A DNA stretch of 64,000 nt from an uncultured Desulfobacter sp. (GTDB taxonomy: Bacteria > Desulfobacterota > Desulfobacteria > Desulfobacterales > Desulfobacteraceae). The notes below the pieces were generated by a model, which saw only the letters and a list, made by a program, of their open reading frames with translations, made no database searches and had not been told where the DNA came from. This document shows positions 7,670-15,976 of the stretch, one piece after another (within the stretch, counting starts at the first letter, position 1; each line of letters opens with the position of its first letter). The translations under genes and the position numbers were made by a program. Where the stretch lies: contig NZ_OY781882.1 of NCBI RefSeq assembly GCF_963677125.1, positions 3,046,501-3,110,500 of the forward strand, in the 5' to 3' direction.

Positions 7670-9246
7670 TTGGTTGTATACTGGTAAAAATTACTATCAA
7701 AACTTGGGCCCAAAATGAAATGTTCAACATTGGCTCTTTCAGCCACAACTTCAATATTCTGAAACATAATAACAAAAGGAGAGGTCTGCTGGTGTTCCCG
7801 CTGGAGATCCTGGTACATTCGGGCGCGCTTGGCCGTATCCCGTTCCAGGACAGCGGCGTTAGCTTTCTGGGTCATCTCCGGGATATCCCAGGCATTTCTC
7901 CAGGCCAAAGGTTTAAATTTTGCGTCGTCGGAGTTGTCCGGATTCCGGGCAAAGGTATCTGCATTGGTATGCGGGTCCATATAATCCGGCCCCCAGTCTC
8001 CAATATAAATATCATGATTCCGGGCGCGGTATTTTGTCAACGTCTGTTTACCGTCTCCGGGAATTATTTCAACTTTTATACCGGCTTTGGCAAAGGTGGA
8101 CTGTATGGAAAGGGCTATGGAGGTGACGGGTTCGGTATTTCTTGTGTCCATGGTAACGGTGAAGCCGTTTTCAAGACCCACCTTTTTTAAAAGCGCTTTG
8201 GCTTTCTCAATATCAAGGGAAAAAGGCGTTTCTTCCAACGCGCCCAAAAAGCCCTTTGGCAAAAAAGCCTGATGTACAGTAGCCCTGCCGCTGAGAATGG
8301 TCTGTTCAATACCTTTATAATCAATCAGATATTTAAATGCCTGGCGCACCTCAGGTATTCTGAGATACTTATTTTTTTGGTTCAGCCCCAGGTAATAGAT
8401 CGCTCCTTTGGCCCTTGTATGAATTTTTATATCTTTATTGGTCTCCAGGCTTTTCAAATCATCCACTGTCAGGTTTCTTGCCATATCAATGTCGCCTTTT
8501 TCAAGCAACATACGCTGACTGGAAGATCCAACAATATGCCGGATGATAATGCGGTGCAGTTTTGGTGCATCCCCCCAATACTTTTTATTGGCGTCCAGTA
8601 TGATGAGTTCCGATGCCTTCCATGTTCTCAGCGTATAGGGCCCGGAACCGGCATACCCGGTCTTAAGCCAGCCATAGCCAAGGTCACCATCTTTTTCATG
8701 GGCCAAAACCACTTTTTTATCTACAACAGACCCAACGGTCGAGGTCAGGCAATAAAGAAAAAAAGTGGGGGCGTACGCCTGATCAACTATAATTTTCACC
8801 GTGTAATCATCCACCTTGGTGATGGTACGGTCTACGTTTTCAGGTGTAAATCCAAACTGGGTCAAAATAAAGGCCGGTGACTTATCAAGCAGCACAACAC
8901 GGCGAAGGGAAAAAACGACATCTTCCGCCGACAGGGTGTTGCCCGAGGCAAAGGTCACGCCTTTCCTGATTTTAAATGTGTAGGTCAAACCGTCATCGGA
9001 AGTTTTCCAGCTTTCAGCAATACCCGGATATATCTCACTGACATGATCTACATTATAATTAATGAGGCGATCGTATGCGTTAGCGGCATATTCAGCATTG
9101 GCAAATTCAAAAATTTCAGCCGGATCCAGGGAGATAATCTCATCGATATTAAACGCCATGACAAGGGTATCTTTCGGCGTGGACGCCCGGACGGTCTGTA
9201 TCAACAATAAAGACAGCGCAAAGACAAACAGGAGCGGCTTTTTCAC
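7666..9246 (-). CDS. ABC importer periplasmic binding protein (SBP_bac_5 family)
   Basis: Periplasmic solute-binding protein of 526 residues, the usual size for family-5 peptide/nickel binding proteins. A signal peptide spans about residues 1-21 (ending VRAS). Motifs include DPAEIFEFANAEYAAN near the N-terminus, SWKTSDDGLTYTFKIRKGV, and VRQAFKYLID in the hinge region. The start is a GTG with GGGAGG 5 bp upstream. It follows the aldolase gene by 11 bp. The ligand could be a peptide, metal chelate or sugar acid; nothing in the sequence decides this. Confidence 0.88.
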   Translation of the reverse strand: MKKPLLFVFALSLLLIQTVRASTPKDTLVMAFNIDEIISLDPAEIFEFANAEYAANAYDRLINYNVDHVSEIYPGIAESWKTSDDGLTYTFKIRKGVTFASGNTLSAEDVVFSLRRVVLLDKSPAFILTQFGFTPENVDRTITKVDDYTVKIIVDQAYAPTFFLYCLTSTVGSVVDKKVVLAHEKDGDLGYGWLKTGYAGSGPYTLRTWKASELIILDANKKYWGDAPKLHRIIIRHIVGSSSQRMLLEKGDIDMARNLTVDDLKSLETNKDIKIHTRAKGAIYYLGLNQKNKYLRIPEVRQAFKYLIDYKGIEQTILSGRATVHQAFLPKGFLGALEETPFSLDIEKAKALLKKVGLENGFTVTMDTRNTEPVTSIALSIQSTFAKAGIKVEIIPGDGKQTLTKYRARNHDIYIGDWGPDYMDPHTNADTFARNPDNSDDAKFKPLAWRNAWDIPEMTQKANAAVLERDTAKRARMYQDLQREHQQTSPFVIMFQNIEVVAERANVEHFILGPSFDSNFYQYTTK

Positions 9247-9257
9247 TTTTTCCTCCC

Positions 9258-10289
9258 TTAAATATTTTTTCCAAGGGATGTGCCCTCGGATCTTAAATCC
9301 CGGCAGGCCTGCATGATCCGATCGGCCATACGCCGCTCCGCTTTTTTACCCCAGGAGCGGGGGTCATACACTTTTTTGTTGCCCACCTCCCCTTCGATTT
9401 TAAGCACACCATCATAATTTTTCATCATATGGTCCGCCACAGGACGTGTATAGGCGTACTGGGTGTCGGTGTCCACATTCATTTTAACCACCCCGTAATC
9501 AAGGGCTTCGTGAATATCCTTTAATTCGGAACCGGAACCGCCATGAAATACCAGGTCCAACCGGGTTTCAGCGCCAAGGGCTTTGGCCACGGCCTCCTGG
9601 CCGTCTTTTAAAATTGTGGGCTTGAGCACCACGTTACCCGGTTTGTACACCCCGTGCACATTACCAAAGGTGGCGGCTAAAAGAAACCGTCCCATGGATC
9701 CCAGCTCCCTGGCGGCCAACACCATGTCCTCGGGTGTTGTGTACAATTTTTCTTTTTTTACGCCTGACGTATCATGTCCGTCTTCCTCGCCACCGACCAC
9801 GCCGGTTTCAATTTCCAGGATCAGGTCATTGGCCACGCAAACTTCCATAATTTGCTTTGAAGCAGCAATATTTTCCGCCATGGGCAAAGCAGAGCCGTCG
9901 TACATGTGTGAACTGAACAAATTGGGCATCCCATTGGCCCTGCGTCTTGCCGTCTCTTTGATGAGGGGCATTAAAAATGATTCCACATATTCAGGATGGC
10001 AGTGATCCGTATGAAGCGCAATGTTGACATCATAATAGGCGGCCATGACGTGGGCAAACTCCGCCAGGGCAATGGCCCCTTTATACGATTCGCCCACCCC
10101 CAGACCCGAGGCAAAACTGCCGCCGCCGGTGGAGACCTGGATAATGCCGTCGCTGTCGGCTTCCTTGAATGCCAGAAGGGCGGCATTAATGGTTTCGCTT
10201 GAGGTGGTATTAATGGCCGGATATGCAAACTTGTTTTGTTTGGCGTTGTCCAGCATCCGGCAATATTGCTGATAATTAACGATTGGCAT
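9258..10289 (-). CDS. fba: Class II fructose-bisphosphate aldolase
   Basis: Zinc-dependent aldolase that interconverts fructose-1,6-bisphosphate with glyceraldehyde-3-phosphate and dihydroxyacetone phosphate in cytoplasmic glycolysis/gluconeogenesis. The 343-residue length and motifs are those of the E. coli FbaA branch: metal-binding HTDHCHPE, GGEEDGHD, HGGSGSE and a phosphate loop around VKMNVDTDTQ. ATG at 10289 is chosen because AAGGAG lies 8 bp before it; an in-frame ATG 36 bp further upstream lacks a site. It heads a run that continues, 11 bp later, with the peptide-type ABC importer, an unusual neighbour for this enzyme. Confidence 0.93.
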   Translation of the reverse strand: MPIVNYQQYCRMLDNAKQNKFAYPAINTTSSETINAALLAFKEADSDGIIQVSTGGGSFASGLGVGESYKGAIALAEFAHVMAAYYDVNIALHTDHCHPEYVESFLMPLIKETARRRANGMPNLFSSHMYDGSALPMAENIAASKQIMEVCVANDLILEIETGVVGGEEDGHDTSGVKKEKLYTTPEDMVLAARELGSMGRFLLAATFGNVHGVYKPGNVVLKPTILKDGQEAVAKALGAETRLDLVFHGGSGSELKDIHEALDYGVVKMNVDTDTQYAYTRPVADHMMKNYDGVLKIEGEVGNKKVYDPRSWGKKAERRMADRIMQACRDLRSEGTSLGKNI

Positions 10290-10357
10290 GATAGGTCTCC
10301 TTAATTTAGTTGGATTGTTGAACACCTTTTATAATTATCTTTTTCATGAAATTGTCA

Positions 10358-10435
10358 GGATTTCATCTTCGGCGTTATCAAGCTTTTGCGGTAGTCTACT
10401 ACAGCGGCAAGCTTGATGCCTGAAAGCTAAAATCC
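10358..10435. repeat. 78-bp imperfect palindrome
   Basis: Arms begin GGATTT and end AAATCC. The inner core pairs ATCAAGCTT (10378-10386) with AAGCTTGAT, and the loop contains GTAGTCTACTAC. The symmetry over nearly 80 bp suggests a structured intergenic repeat unit rather than a simple terminator. Confidence 0.6.
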
Positions 10436-10579
10436 ACATGACTTCTGCAACGATGGGGTACAATTCGAATATCGAACAATACCTTATCTATGGCAATTTT
10501 AAAATCACCTTTTTTTATCTTAAACTCTTGTCGATATGCAACAGCCGTTATTGCAAAGTTCATTCAAATCCAATATGTA

Positions 10580-10628
10580 ATAACGGCCATGGGCCAACCT
10601 GGTCTATCAACGTCCAGGCTCGCCCCAC
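10580..10628 (+). repeat. Dispersed ATAACGGCCA repeat, copy B
   Basis: Reads TAACGGCCATGGGC, then ACCTGGTCTATCAAC and CCAGGCTCGCCCC, closely matching copies A and C. The second terminal arm is degenerate. It lies about 60 bp before the thioesterase start. Confidence 0.7.
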
Positions 10629-10685
10629 AATGAACGTATACAGAACCGTTGGGACCAAATCAGGATAAAATATTAAGGAAAAGAT

Positions 10686-11141
10686 ATGATCTGGAAAAAA
10701 GAGTTCACTGTTGATGATATGAACCGGTTCAAAGCCAATTCAATGCTGGGGCATCTGGATATTACTTTTGAAGAAAAAGGGGACAACTTTTTAACCGCAT
10801 CCATGCCCGTGGACGCCCGCACCCATCAACCCATGGGAATCCTCCACGGCGGGGCTTCGGTGGTTCTTGCGGAAACCCTTGGCAGTTGTGCTTCCCAAAT
10901 GACCCTCGAACAAGGATTTTACGCCGTGGGCCTTGAAATCAAGGCCAATCACATTAAAAGCATATCCCAGGGCCGGGTTACGGGCCAAACCACACCGTTG
11001 CATTTAGGCCGAACCACCCAGGTATGGGATATTGACATTAAAAATGATAACGGAGACCTGATTTGCGCATCCCGCCTGACAATGGCTGTTTTAAAAACAG
11101 ACAAAAAACACAGTGAAACAATTTTGCAATTCATGCGGTAA
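10686..11141 (+). CDS. Hotdog-fold acyl-CoA thioesterase (PaaI/YdiI type)
   Basis: Small cytoplasmic thioesterase of 151 residues. The central helix carries MGILHGGASVVLAETLGS, in which the HGG turn and the following glutamate (in LAETLG) match the active site of the PaaI, YbdB and YdiI (MenI) hotdog enzymes. Such enzymes hydrolyse aryl- or acyl-CoA, including 1,4-dihydroxy-2-naphthoyl-CoA in menaquinone synthesis. AAGGAA precedes the ATG. No menaquinone or phenylacetate genes are adjacent, so the substrate stays open. Confidence 0.85.
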   Translation: MIWKKEFTVDDMNRFKANSMLGHLDITFEEKGDNFLTASMPVDARTHQPMGILHGGASVVLAETLGSCASQMTLEQGFYAVGLEIKANHIKSISQGRVTGQTTPLHLGRTTQVWDIDIKNDNGDLICASRLTMAVLKTDKKHSETILQFMR

Positions 11142-11190
11142 CGGTGTATACAAAAGAGTTGAAACTTAATTAGGATCTGAACGACAATCC

Positions 11191-11315
11191 GTGATTGGAC
11201 AAAAAGTTGCCCAGATGCAAGGCGCATAAAAATTTGTAACCGGAGCATACTATTGTATGTGAGGATTGCAAATTTTTATGCAACGCCGCAGGTGGGTGAC
11301 TTTTCATTCAATCAC
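11191..11315. repeat. 125-bp imperfect palindrome (structured intergenic element)
   Basis: Nested symmetry across the whole element. The outer arms GTGATTG and CAATCAC mark its ends, followed inward by AAAAGT..CCCA and its complement. A perfect 13-bp pair GCATAAAAATTTG / CAAATTTTTATGC is inside that, and CATAC/GTATG forms the centre. It lies between the thioesterase and methyltransferase genes. No ORF or flanking duplication is evident. Confidence 0.75.
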
Positions 11316-11332
11316 TAACCGGGAAAAAAGCA

Positions 11333-11926
11333 ATGGGTTCCTATAAGGCAAGAATGATCATCAAGGAGGCAAAGGAAGAAGCAAAGCGCCAATTCCGCCG
11401 CCACCGGAATAAAAACCGCCTGGCAAAACCGGGCATTCATAGATGCATCATTGTTCTGGACGGGCTGAAACCCACCTTTAACATCGGCAAAATATTCAGA
11501 AGCGCAGAAGCATTCGGCTGCCATGAGGTTCATCTGATCGGCACCGATTTCTTTGACCCCGCACCGGCCAGGGGTGCATTCAAACACGTTCCGGCAAGAT
11601 TCCACAGCCGATTCATCTCCTGCTACGCAGAACTTCTTGAAAGGGGATATACCCCCTTTATACTTGAACCAGGCCAGGGAGAGCCGGTAATGGATGTGGA
11701 CCTGCCGGAAAAAAGCGCTTTTGTATTTGGCCACGAGGAGTTCGGTATCAGCTTTGAACCGGATCTGTTCCCGGAAGTGGAGCGACTGACCATTCCCCAG
11801 TACGGACGCTGTCAAAGTTTGAATGTCAGTGTTGCCGCCTCCATTATTTTGTACGAATATACCCGGCAGTTTGCCTGCCGGGATTTGGCACCCCAAGCAC
11901 CCCATCCATGCAAGGAAAGAGTATGA
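11333..11926 (+). CDS. SpoU/TrmH-family RNA 2'-O-methyltransferase
   Basis: SPOUT-class enzyme expected to transfer a methyl group from S-adenosylmethionine to a ribose 2'-hydroxyl in tRNA or rRNA. The 197-residue protein has the three SpoU motifs: motif 1 around NIGKIFRSAEAFG, motif 2 FVFGHEEFGIS, and motif 3 IPQYGRCQSLNVSVAASI, which forms the trefoil-knot cofactor site. A short basic N-terminal extension (KEEAKRQFRRHRNKNR) could contact RNA. Its stop overlaps the nadE start as ATGA (11923-11926). The modified nucleotide cannot be assigned. Confidence 0.88.
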   Translation: MGSYKARMIIKEAKEEAKRQFRRHRNKNRLAKPGIHRCIIVLDGLKPTFNIGKIFRSAEAFGCHEVHLIGTDFFDPAPARGAFKHVPARFHSRFISCYAELLERGYTPFILEPGQGEPVMDVDLPEKSAFVFGHEEFGISFEPDLFPEVERLTIPQYGRCQSLNVSVAASIILYEYTRQFACRDLAPQAPHPCKERV

Positions 11927-12702
11927 ACGCAGAAAAAACGGCTGTCCACATCATCGACTGGCTGAAAAATTATGTACAAACATCAGGACTAAAGGGATTC
12001 ACCGTCGGCGTATCCGGCGGGATTGATTCGGCTGTCACATCAACATTATGTGCAAAAACCGGTTATCCCGTAATCGCCCTGAATATGCCCATCCACCAGG
12101 CATCGGACCAGGTCTCCCGGTCCAGCGAGCACATTGCCTGGCTGTCCAAAACCTATGACAATGTTACAGGGCATGATGTCAACCTGACCCCGGTATTTGA
12201 ACAGGTAAAAACCACATTACCCGATGATATCCAGGATGGATTGACCATGGCCAACACCCGTTCAAGGCTGCGCATGATCACCCTATATTCATTTGCCTCC
12301 CACCACCGCATGCTTGTGGCAGGAACCGGTAACAAGGTGGAGGATTTCGGCGTGGGGTTTTACACAAAATACGGGGATGGAGGTGTGGACATCTCTCCCA
12401 TTGCGGACCTGATGAAAACCGAAGTGTATGAATTAGGCCGTTATCTTGGTGTAAGTCAGGATATATTGTCAGCCCTGCCAACCGACGGACTCTGGGAAGA
12501 CGACCGCACGGATGAAAGCCAGATCGGTGCGTCCTATGAAGAGCTGGAATGGGCCATGGGGTATGAAGCCGGCGACAAAAGCCGGGATATAACGGACCGG
12601 CAGAAAGAAGTCCTGGAAGTGTACCGGCAATTCAACCGGGCCAACCGGCATAAAATGGATCCTATCCCGGTGTGCATCATACCCGAAGCGCTGAAAGTAT
12701 AA
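11923..12702 (+). CDS. nadE: NH3-dependent NAD+ synthetase
   Basis: Cytoplasmic enzyme that amidates nicotinic acid adenine dinucleotide to NAD+ using ATP and ammonia. The PP-loop SGGIDSAVTS sits near residue 26-35, and the region GTGNKVEDFGVGFYTKYGDG is the canonical NadE signature. The 259-residue length, with no glutaminase domain, indicates ammonia rather than glutamine use. The start at 11923 is preferred over an in-frame ATG at 11908 because AAGGAA is correctly spaced and the start overlaps the methyltransferase stop as ATGA. Confidence 0.93.
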   Translation: MNAEKTAVHIIDWLKNYVQTSGLKGFTVGVSGGIDSAVTSTLCAKTGYPVIALNMPIHQASDQVSRSSEHIAWLSKTYDNVTGHDVNLTPVFEQVKTTLPDDIQDGLTMANTRSRLRMITLYSFASHHRMLVAGTGNKVEDFGVGFYTKYGDGGVDISPIADLMKTEVYELGRYLGVSQDILSALPTDGLWEDDRTDESQIGASYEELEWAMGYEAGDKSRDITDRQKEVLEVYRQFNRANRHKMDPIPVCIIPEALKV

Positions 12703-12815
12703 ATTACTTTCCCAAAATCAAACTTTTGATTCTACGAAAAAACTGGATAAAACAGGGCAAATTGCCTCTGCGTTTTTTTATTATATCATTTGGGTGACAG
12801 AAGCATGTACAAACC

Positions 12816-13088
12816 ATGGAACTGAGCTTTCCATCCTATTTGATTTTATTTGTTTCAGGTCTATTGGCAGGATTTGTTGACGCTATTGCAGGCGGCGGCG
12901 GGCTGATCGCCCTGCCCGCACTTTTGTCTGTGGGACTGCTGCCACAGTTGGCTTTGGGTACTAACAAATTCCAAGGCAGCTTCGGCACATTATCCGCAGC
13001 TGCCAACTTCATTCGCAAGGGCAAGGTAAAACTATCCGACAACATGACGGGCATCGCCTTTACGTTTATCGGTATTTTTAACCATTAG
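12816..13088 (+). pseudogene. Truncated TSUP (TauE/SafE) permease gene
   Basis: The 90-residue product matches only the N-terminal third of a TSUP family permease (usually about 250 residues). It has a first helix, the DAIAGGGGLIALPALL loop and LGTNKFQGSFGTLSAA, then a stop after the third hydrophobic stretch (IAFTFIGIFNH). The following 50 bp lead straight into the deacylase gene, so the rest is deleted rather than frameshifted. Intact members export sulfite, sulfoacetate or other organosulfur anions. A three-helix product is unlikely to transport anything, so this is most probably a remnant. Confidence 0.75.
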
Positions 13089-13137
13089 CAGACTAATTTA
13101 TGTCAATTACATTTCGTAACCAAAGAAAGGAAGATAC

Positions 13138-13626
13138 ATGCTGCAGACCCAGGAAGCGCTGCTCAATATTCTGGATGAGCTGAACATCAATTATACCAAT
13201 CATGAGCACCCTGCCGTGTTCACGGTTGAAGAAGCCGCCCAGCACAGTGAAGGCATTGAAGGCGCCCATTCCAAAAACCTGTTTTTCAAGGATAAAAAAA
13301 AGAGACTGTTCCTGGTGGTCACCCTGGCGGACAAACCCATTAAAATCAAGGAGGTGGGTAAACTGATCGGGGCCAATAATATGTCCTTTGGCAAACCGGA
13401 CCTGCTCATGGATGTTTTAGGCGTGCCCCCCGGTTCCGTCACCCCCTTTGCCGCCGTAAACATAGGCGACCATGAGGTGAAAATTGTGCTGGATGAAGAA
13501 TTGATGGAAAATGATCTGCTCAATTTCCATCCCCTGACCAATACGGCCACCACCACCATTGCCGCCAATGATATAGTTAACTTTCTGGACCATGTAGGCC
13601 AACCGCCCCATATCATTCGTTTATAA
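13138..13626 (+). CDS. YbaK/ProX-type aminoacyl-tRNA deacylase
   Basis: Trans-editing enzyme that removes mischarged amino acids (typically alanine from tRNA-Pro). The 162-residue protein begins with the helix LNILDELNINYTNHEHP characteristic of PrdX/ProXp-ala proteins, followed by HSKNLFFKDKKK with the conserved lysine region, and GVPPGSVTPFAA, the family loop near the active site. AGGAAG lies 6 bp before the ATG. A strong hairpin after the stop probably ends its transcript. Confidence 0.87.
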   Translation: MLQTQEALLNILDELNINYTNHEHPAVFTVEEAAQHSEGIEGAHSKNLFFKDKKKRLFLVVTLADKPIKIKEVGKLIGANNMSFGKPDLLMDVLGVPPGSVTPFAAVNIGDHEVKIVLDEELMENDLLNFHPLTNTATTTIAANDIVNFLDHVGQPPHIIRL

Positions 13627-13646
13627 CGATTATCAATTCCAAATTG

Positions 13647-13691
13647 AAAAAGCGGTAAAAATGCTTCGCGCAACGCATGATTACCGCTTTT
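13647..13691. terminator. Bidirectional terminator
   Basis: Hairpin with arms AAAAGCGGTAA (from 13648) and TTACCGCTTTT (13681-13691), with T-rich runs on the outer side in both directions. It separates the convergent deacylase gene and the His-rich protein gene. Confidence 0.75.
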
Positions 13692-13712
13692 ATCTTTTTA
13701 ACACTTCAAACA

Positions 13713-14165
13713 TTATCTAGGCGGATTAACTACGATGTACTGCACCGTCGTGCCCTGGTAATAGGGCTGATACCAGGTGGAACCGCACTGACGGTACGCA
13801 ATCCCACCGATAACGACATCTGTGCATCCACTGGGCATGGAGGCGGCAGTGACAATAGCACCAATGGCAAGCCCGGTAATCGCGCCGGCCACCACACCGC
13901 CAATGACATCATGGTGGTGGTGGCGGTGATCATCATGATGACCGCCACCGCCATGGTGATTCACATTCACATTGATGTTGGTGTTATGACCGCCACCACC
14001 ATGGCCTCCCCCGTGATGACCGCCACCATGAATCGACATACGGGCCTTACCGCGCATGGGAGGACCAGCCAGAACCGAATTGGGAATAATAAAATCGGCA
14101 CCAAGGACAAGTGCTGCCACCAGTATAAATGTAACCGCATTAGAAAGGACAACTCTATATTTCAT
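13713..14165 (-). CDS. Exported His/Gly-rich glycine-zipper protein
   Basis: A 150-residue exported protein: signal segment (about 8-33), a His/Gly-rich tract (about 45-85) including HHDDHRHHHHD, then a glycine-zipper helix VIGGVVAGAITGLAIGAIVTAA (given here as a motif, residues about 87-108) and a C-terminal segment with a cysteine pair (DVVIGGIAYRQCGS). The histidines suggest metal binding and the glycine zipper suggests membrane insertion; both are inference. AAGGAG precedes the ATG. The DUF2092 gene ends 14 bp upstream, so the two are probably one operon. Confidence 0.7.
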   Translation of the reverse strand: MKYRVVLSNAVTFILVAALVLGADFIIPNSVLAGPPMRGKARMSIHGGGHHGGGHGGGGHNTNINVNVNHHGGGGHHDDHRHHHHDVIGGVVAGAITGLAIGAIVTAASMPSGCTDVVIGGIAYRQCGSTWYQPYYQGTTVQYIVVNPPR

Positions 14166-14179
14166 GTTATACTCCTTTA

Positions 14180-15004
14180 TTACTGGGCAGCTGCGTTTTC
14201 AGCAGGCATAAAATCAATAGCACAGGCCCCTTTAGGGGGCGTGAATGCAAACAGATCATCTGAAACAGATGGATTCAAATCCCAACTGATGCGGGCAGAG
14301 TACTGGGGCTGGGCAACATCACTGGTGGTGGTGATAACCACCTGCAAAGGCAAAGGCGTCTCTGCATTGGTCATCCACACCTGCCAGTCCACACCGTCCT
14401 GGCGATATGCGTAATGGGTGCAGGGCTTGCTGTCTATGGTGGTGGAGCCCACGCTGAAGGCGGACTGCAAAGCCTTTTTATCTGCTGGGCTGGTCCCCCA
14501 AAGAAAAATATCTTGCAACGGCAGTTCAATGCCTTTTTCCGCGAAGGTCTTCAACACCAGATCGCCCACTGTTCCCGGCGCAGGAGAAGTGACGTAAAAC
14601 TGATTATTCTTACCGTACAACGTAAAATTTTGACCGTCGAAATAGACTTCAAAATCCTTTTTCTTCTCGTCTATTTTTACCTTGGCCAGGTATTTATTCG
14701 GCAACCTTACCAGGGTTGTGCTTTCTCCACTGATCAGCACCTTCTGGCCGGTAACCAGCACCTCATCCAGAAAAAAGTCGGCTTTCATTTCAAAAGCGGT
14801 TAGCGTACGAAGGTAACTGCTCATGGTATAAAGGGCCTGAACAGCCTCATCTTCGATGAGATTTTTATATTGCTCCCCGGCAGTCTGCGTATCCTGATCA
14901 TCAGACGCCGCAGCCGTGGCTGCCATGGGAACTATACAACAGCACACGGCGAAAATCATCACACACCATGTTAACTTCAAAAAGCCTGCAAAAAATTTTC
15001 TCAT
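14180..15004 (-). CDS. DUF2092-family exported protein
   Basis: A 274-residue predicted periplasmic protein resembling the DUF2092 family: signal peptide (residues 1-33), then an all-beta LolA/LolB-like body with ALYTMSSYLRTL, VYFDGQNFTLYG and VDWQVWMT segments. It may bind a hydrophobic or lipid ligand, by fold analogy only. ATG at 15004 is chosen because GGAG lies 9 bp upstream and the signal peptide follows at once; an in-frame ATG 78 bp earlier has neither feature. It is followed by the His-rich gene. Confidence 0.7.
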   Translation of the reverse strand: MRKFFAGFLKLTWCVMIFAVCCCIVPMAATAAASDDQDTQTAGEQYKNLIEDEAVQALYTMSSYLRTLTAFEMKADFFLDEVLVTGQKVLISGESTTLVRLPNKYLAKVKIDEKKKDFEVYFDGQNFTLYGKNNQFYVTSPAPGTVGDLVLKTFAEKGIELPLQDIFLWGTSPADKKALQSAFSVGSTTIDSKPCTHYAYRQDGVDWQVWMTNAETPLPLQVVITTTSDVAQPQYSARISWDLNPSVSDDLFAFTPPKGACAIDFMPAENAAAQ

Positions 15005-15388
15005 TATCAAATTCTCCAAATAAATAGGGTGTAAGCATTGCAACCGGAAAGGCTTTACTGCCTTTGGACAGCCCCGGGACATAACCGGATTTACTATATT
15101 ATAAATCTTTTAATTTAAAAACCCCGACCAGATTTAATTTGCCTCTCCTTACAAATCTTTAATACACGCCCATAGCAAAAGGTCTTCTTACAGACACGCG
15201 ACACAGCATAACATATTTTTATCATTGAACTTTATATAAATTTTATGGTATTAAATAAAGTAATCAATTAAATTTCCAATAAAAAGCCATAAGTGCGATT
15301 CAAAAATCTATTGCAACTTTAAAATCAACTAACGGCTGTGCGCCCTTTTCAAGGGTACAGTCCGCAACGAAAAAGAGGACAAAAGATT
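15005..15388. other. Divergent AT-rich regulatory region
   Basis: No gene in about 380 bp between the DUF2092 gene and the tetraheme cytochrome gene. A possible plus-strand promoter is TTGAAC (15225-15230) and TATTAA (15249-15254), 18 bp apart. No FNR-type palindrome like that before hcp was found. Confidence 0.35.
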
Positions 15389-15961
15389 ATGTCACCTTAC
15401 AAAGCCCCGACCCGGTCCGGTAGTAAAAAAGGCTGGTGGTTCGGTCTTGGTATCGGCATTGTACTGACTTGTGTTGTGGTACTGGCATCGGGTTTCATGA
15501 TCGAAACCACTAACACGGATACCTTCTGTGTCAGTTGCCATGCCATGAATCCGTTCAGGGATGCCTGGAAATTCTCAGTTCATGGCGGCAACAATCCCCA
15601 GGGATTCAGGGCACAATGCGTGGACTGCCATCTGCCCCACGGCGATTTCGTAGAATATGTCACGGCCAAGGCGGTCACCGGAACCGGCGATGTGGTCCAG
15701 AACATGATTATTGATGTCAACACCTTTGACTGGATGGCCAACTCTGAAAAAAATCGTCTAAAATTCACCTATGATTCGGCCTGCCGTCGTTGCCACCAAC
15801 AGCTGGATGCTGCGCCGGGCATGCCCAGAGGCGGCTTTTTGGCTCACCGCACTTATCTTCGCGGCGAAACGACCAAAAAATGTGCTGAATGCCACCCCCA
15901 TGTCGGTCACGAGGATCTGGCCGACATGGTTGATCGGTATTTCAGCCGGCAGATACTGTAA
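15389..15961 (+). CDS. Tetraheme NapC/NirT-family cytochrome c
   Basis: Membrane-anchored quinol dehydrogenase expected to pass electrons from menaquinol to a periplasmic partner. The 190-residue protein has a short cytoplasmic tail, one transmembrane helix (about 16-38) and four CxxCH heme sites at residues 47, 77, 132 and 165. The length and the heme count match NapC/NrfH/CycB proteins. The start at 15389 has AGAGGA upstream; an earlier in-frame ATG lacks one. The octaheme gene lies 131 bp downstream on the same strand, making that protein the likely electron acceptor. Confidence 0.88.
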   Translation: MSPYKAPTRSGSKKGWWFGLGIGIVLTCVVVLASGFMIETTNTDTFCVSCHAMNPFRDAWKFSVHGGNNPQGFRAQCVDCHLPHGDFVEYVTAKAVTGTGDVVQNMIIDVNTFDWMANSEKNRLKFTYDSACRRCHQQLDAAPGMPRGGFLAHRTYLRGETTKKCAECHPHVGHEDLADMVDRYFSRQIL

Positions 15962-15976
15962 TGGCGTAAACAAAAA

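Larger units (their letters stand above)
10290..10685. other. Intergenic region between divergent fba and thioesterase genes
   Basis: About 400 bp without a gene. It holds a 78-bp palindrome (10358-10435) and one copy of the dispersed ATAACGGCCA repeat (10580-10628). Promoters for both flanking genes must lie here, but no strong -35/-10 pair stands out. Confidence 0.5.

Noticed and set aside
3971..9246. Nickel-specific importer (NikABCDE)
   Set aside because: The ATPases are NikD/NikE-sized, but the binding protein shows no specific nickel ligands and no NikR site was found, so only the broad family is called.
12750..12782. Terminator between nadE and the truncated permease gene
   Set aside because: A T run is present, but the stem is only about five pairs with almost no loop, so it does not fold stably.
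13677..14414. Open frame of 245 codons on the plus strand with Thr/Ala/Met-rich repeats
   Set aside because: It is the antisense shadow of the His-rich gene and part of the DUF2092 gene.
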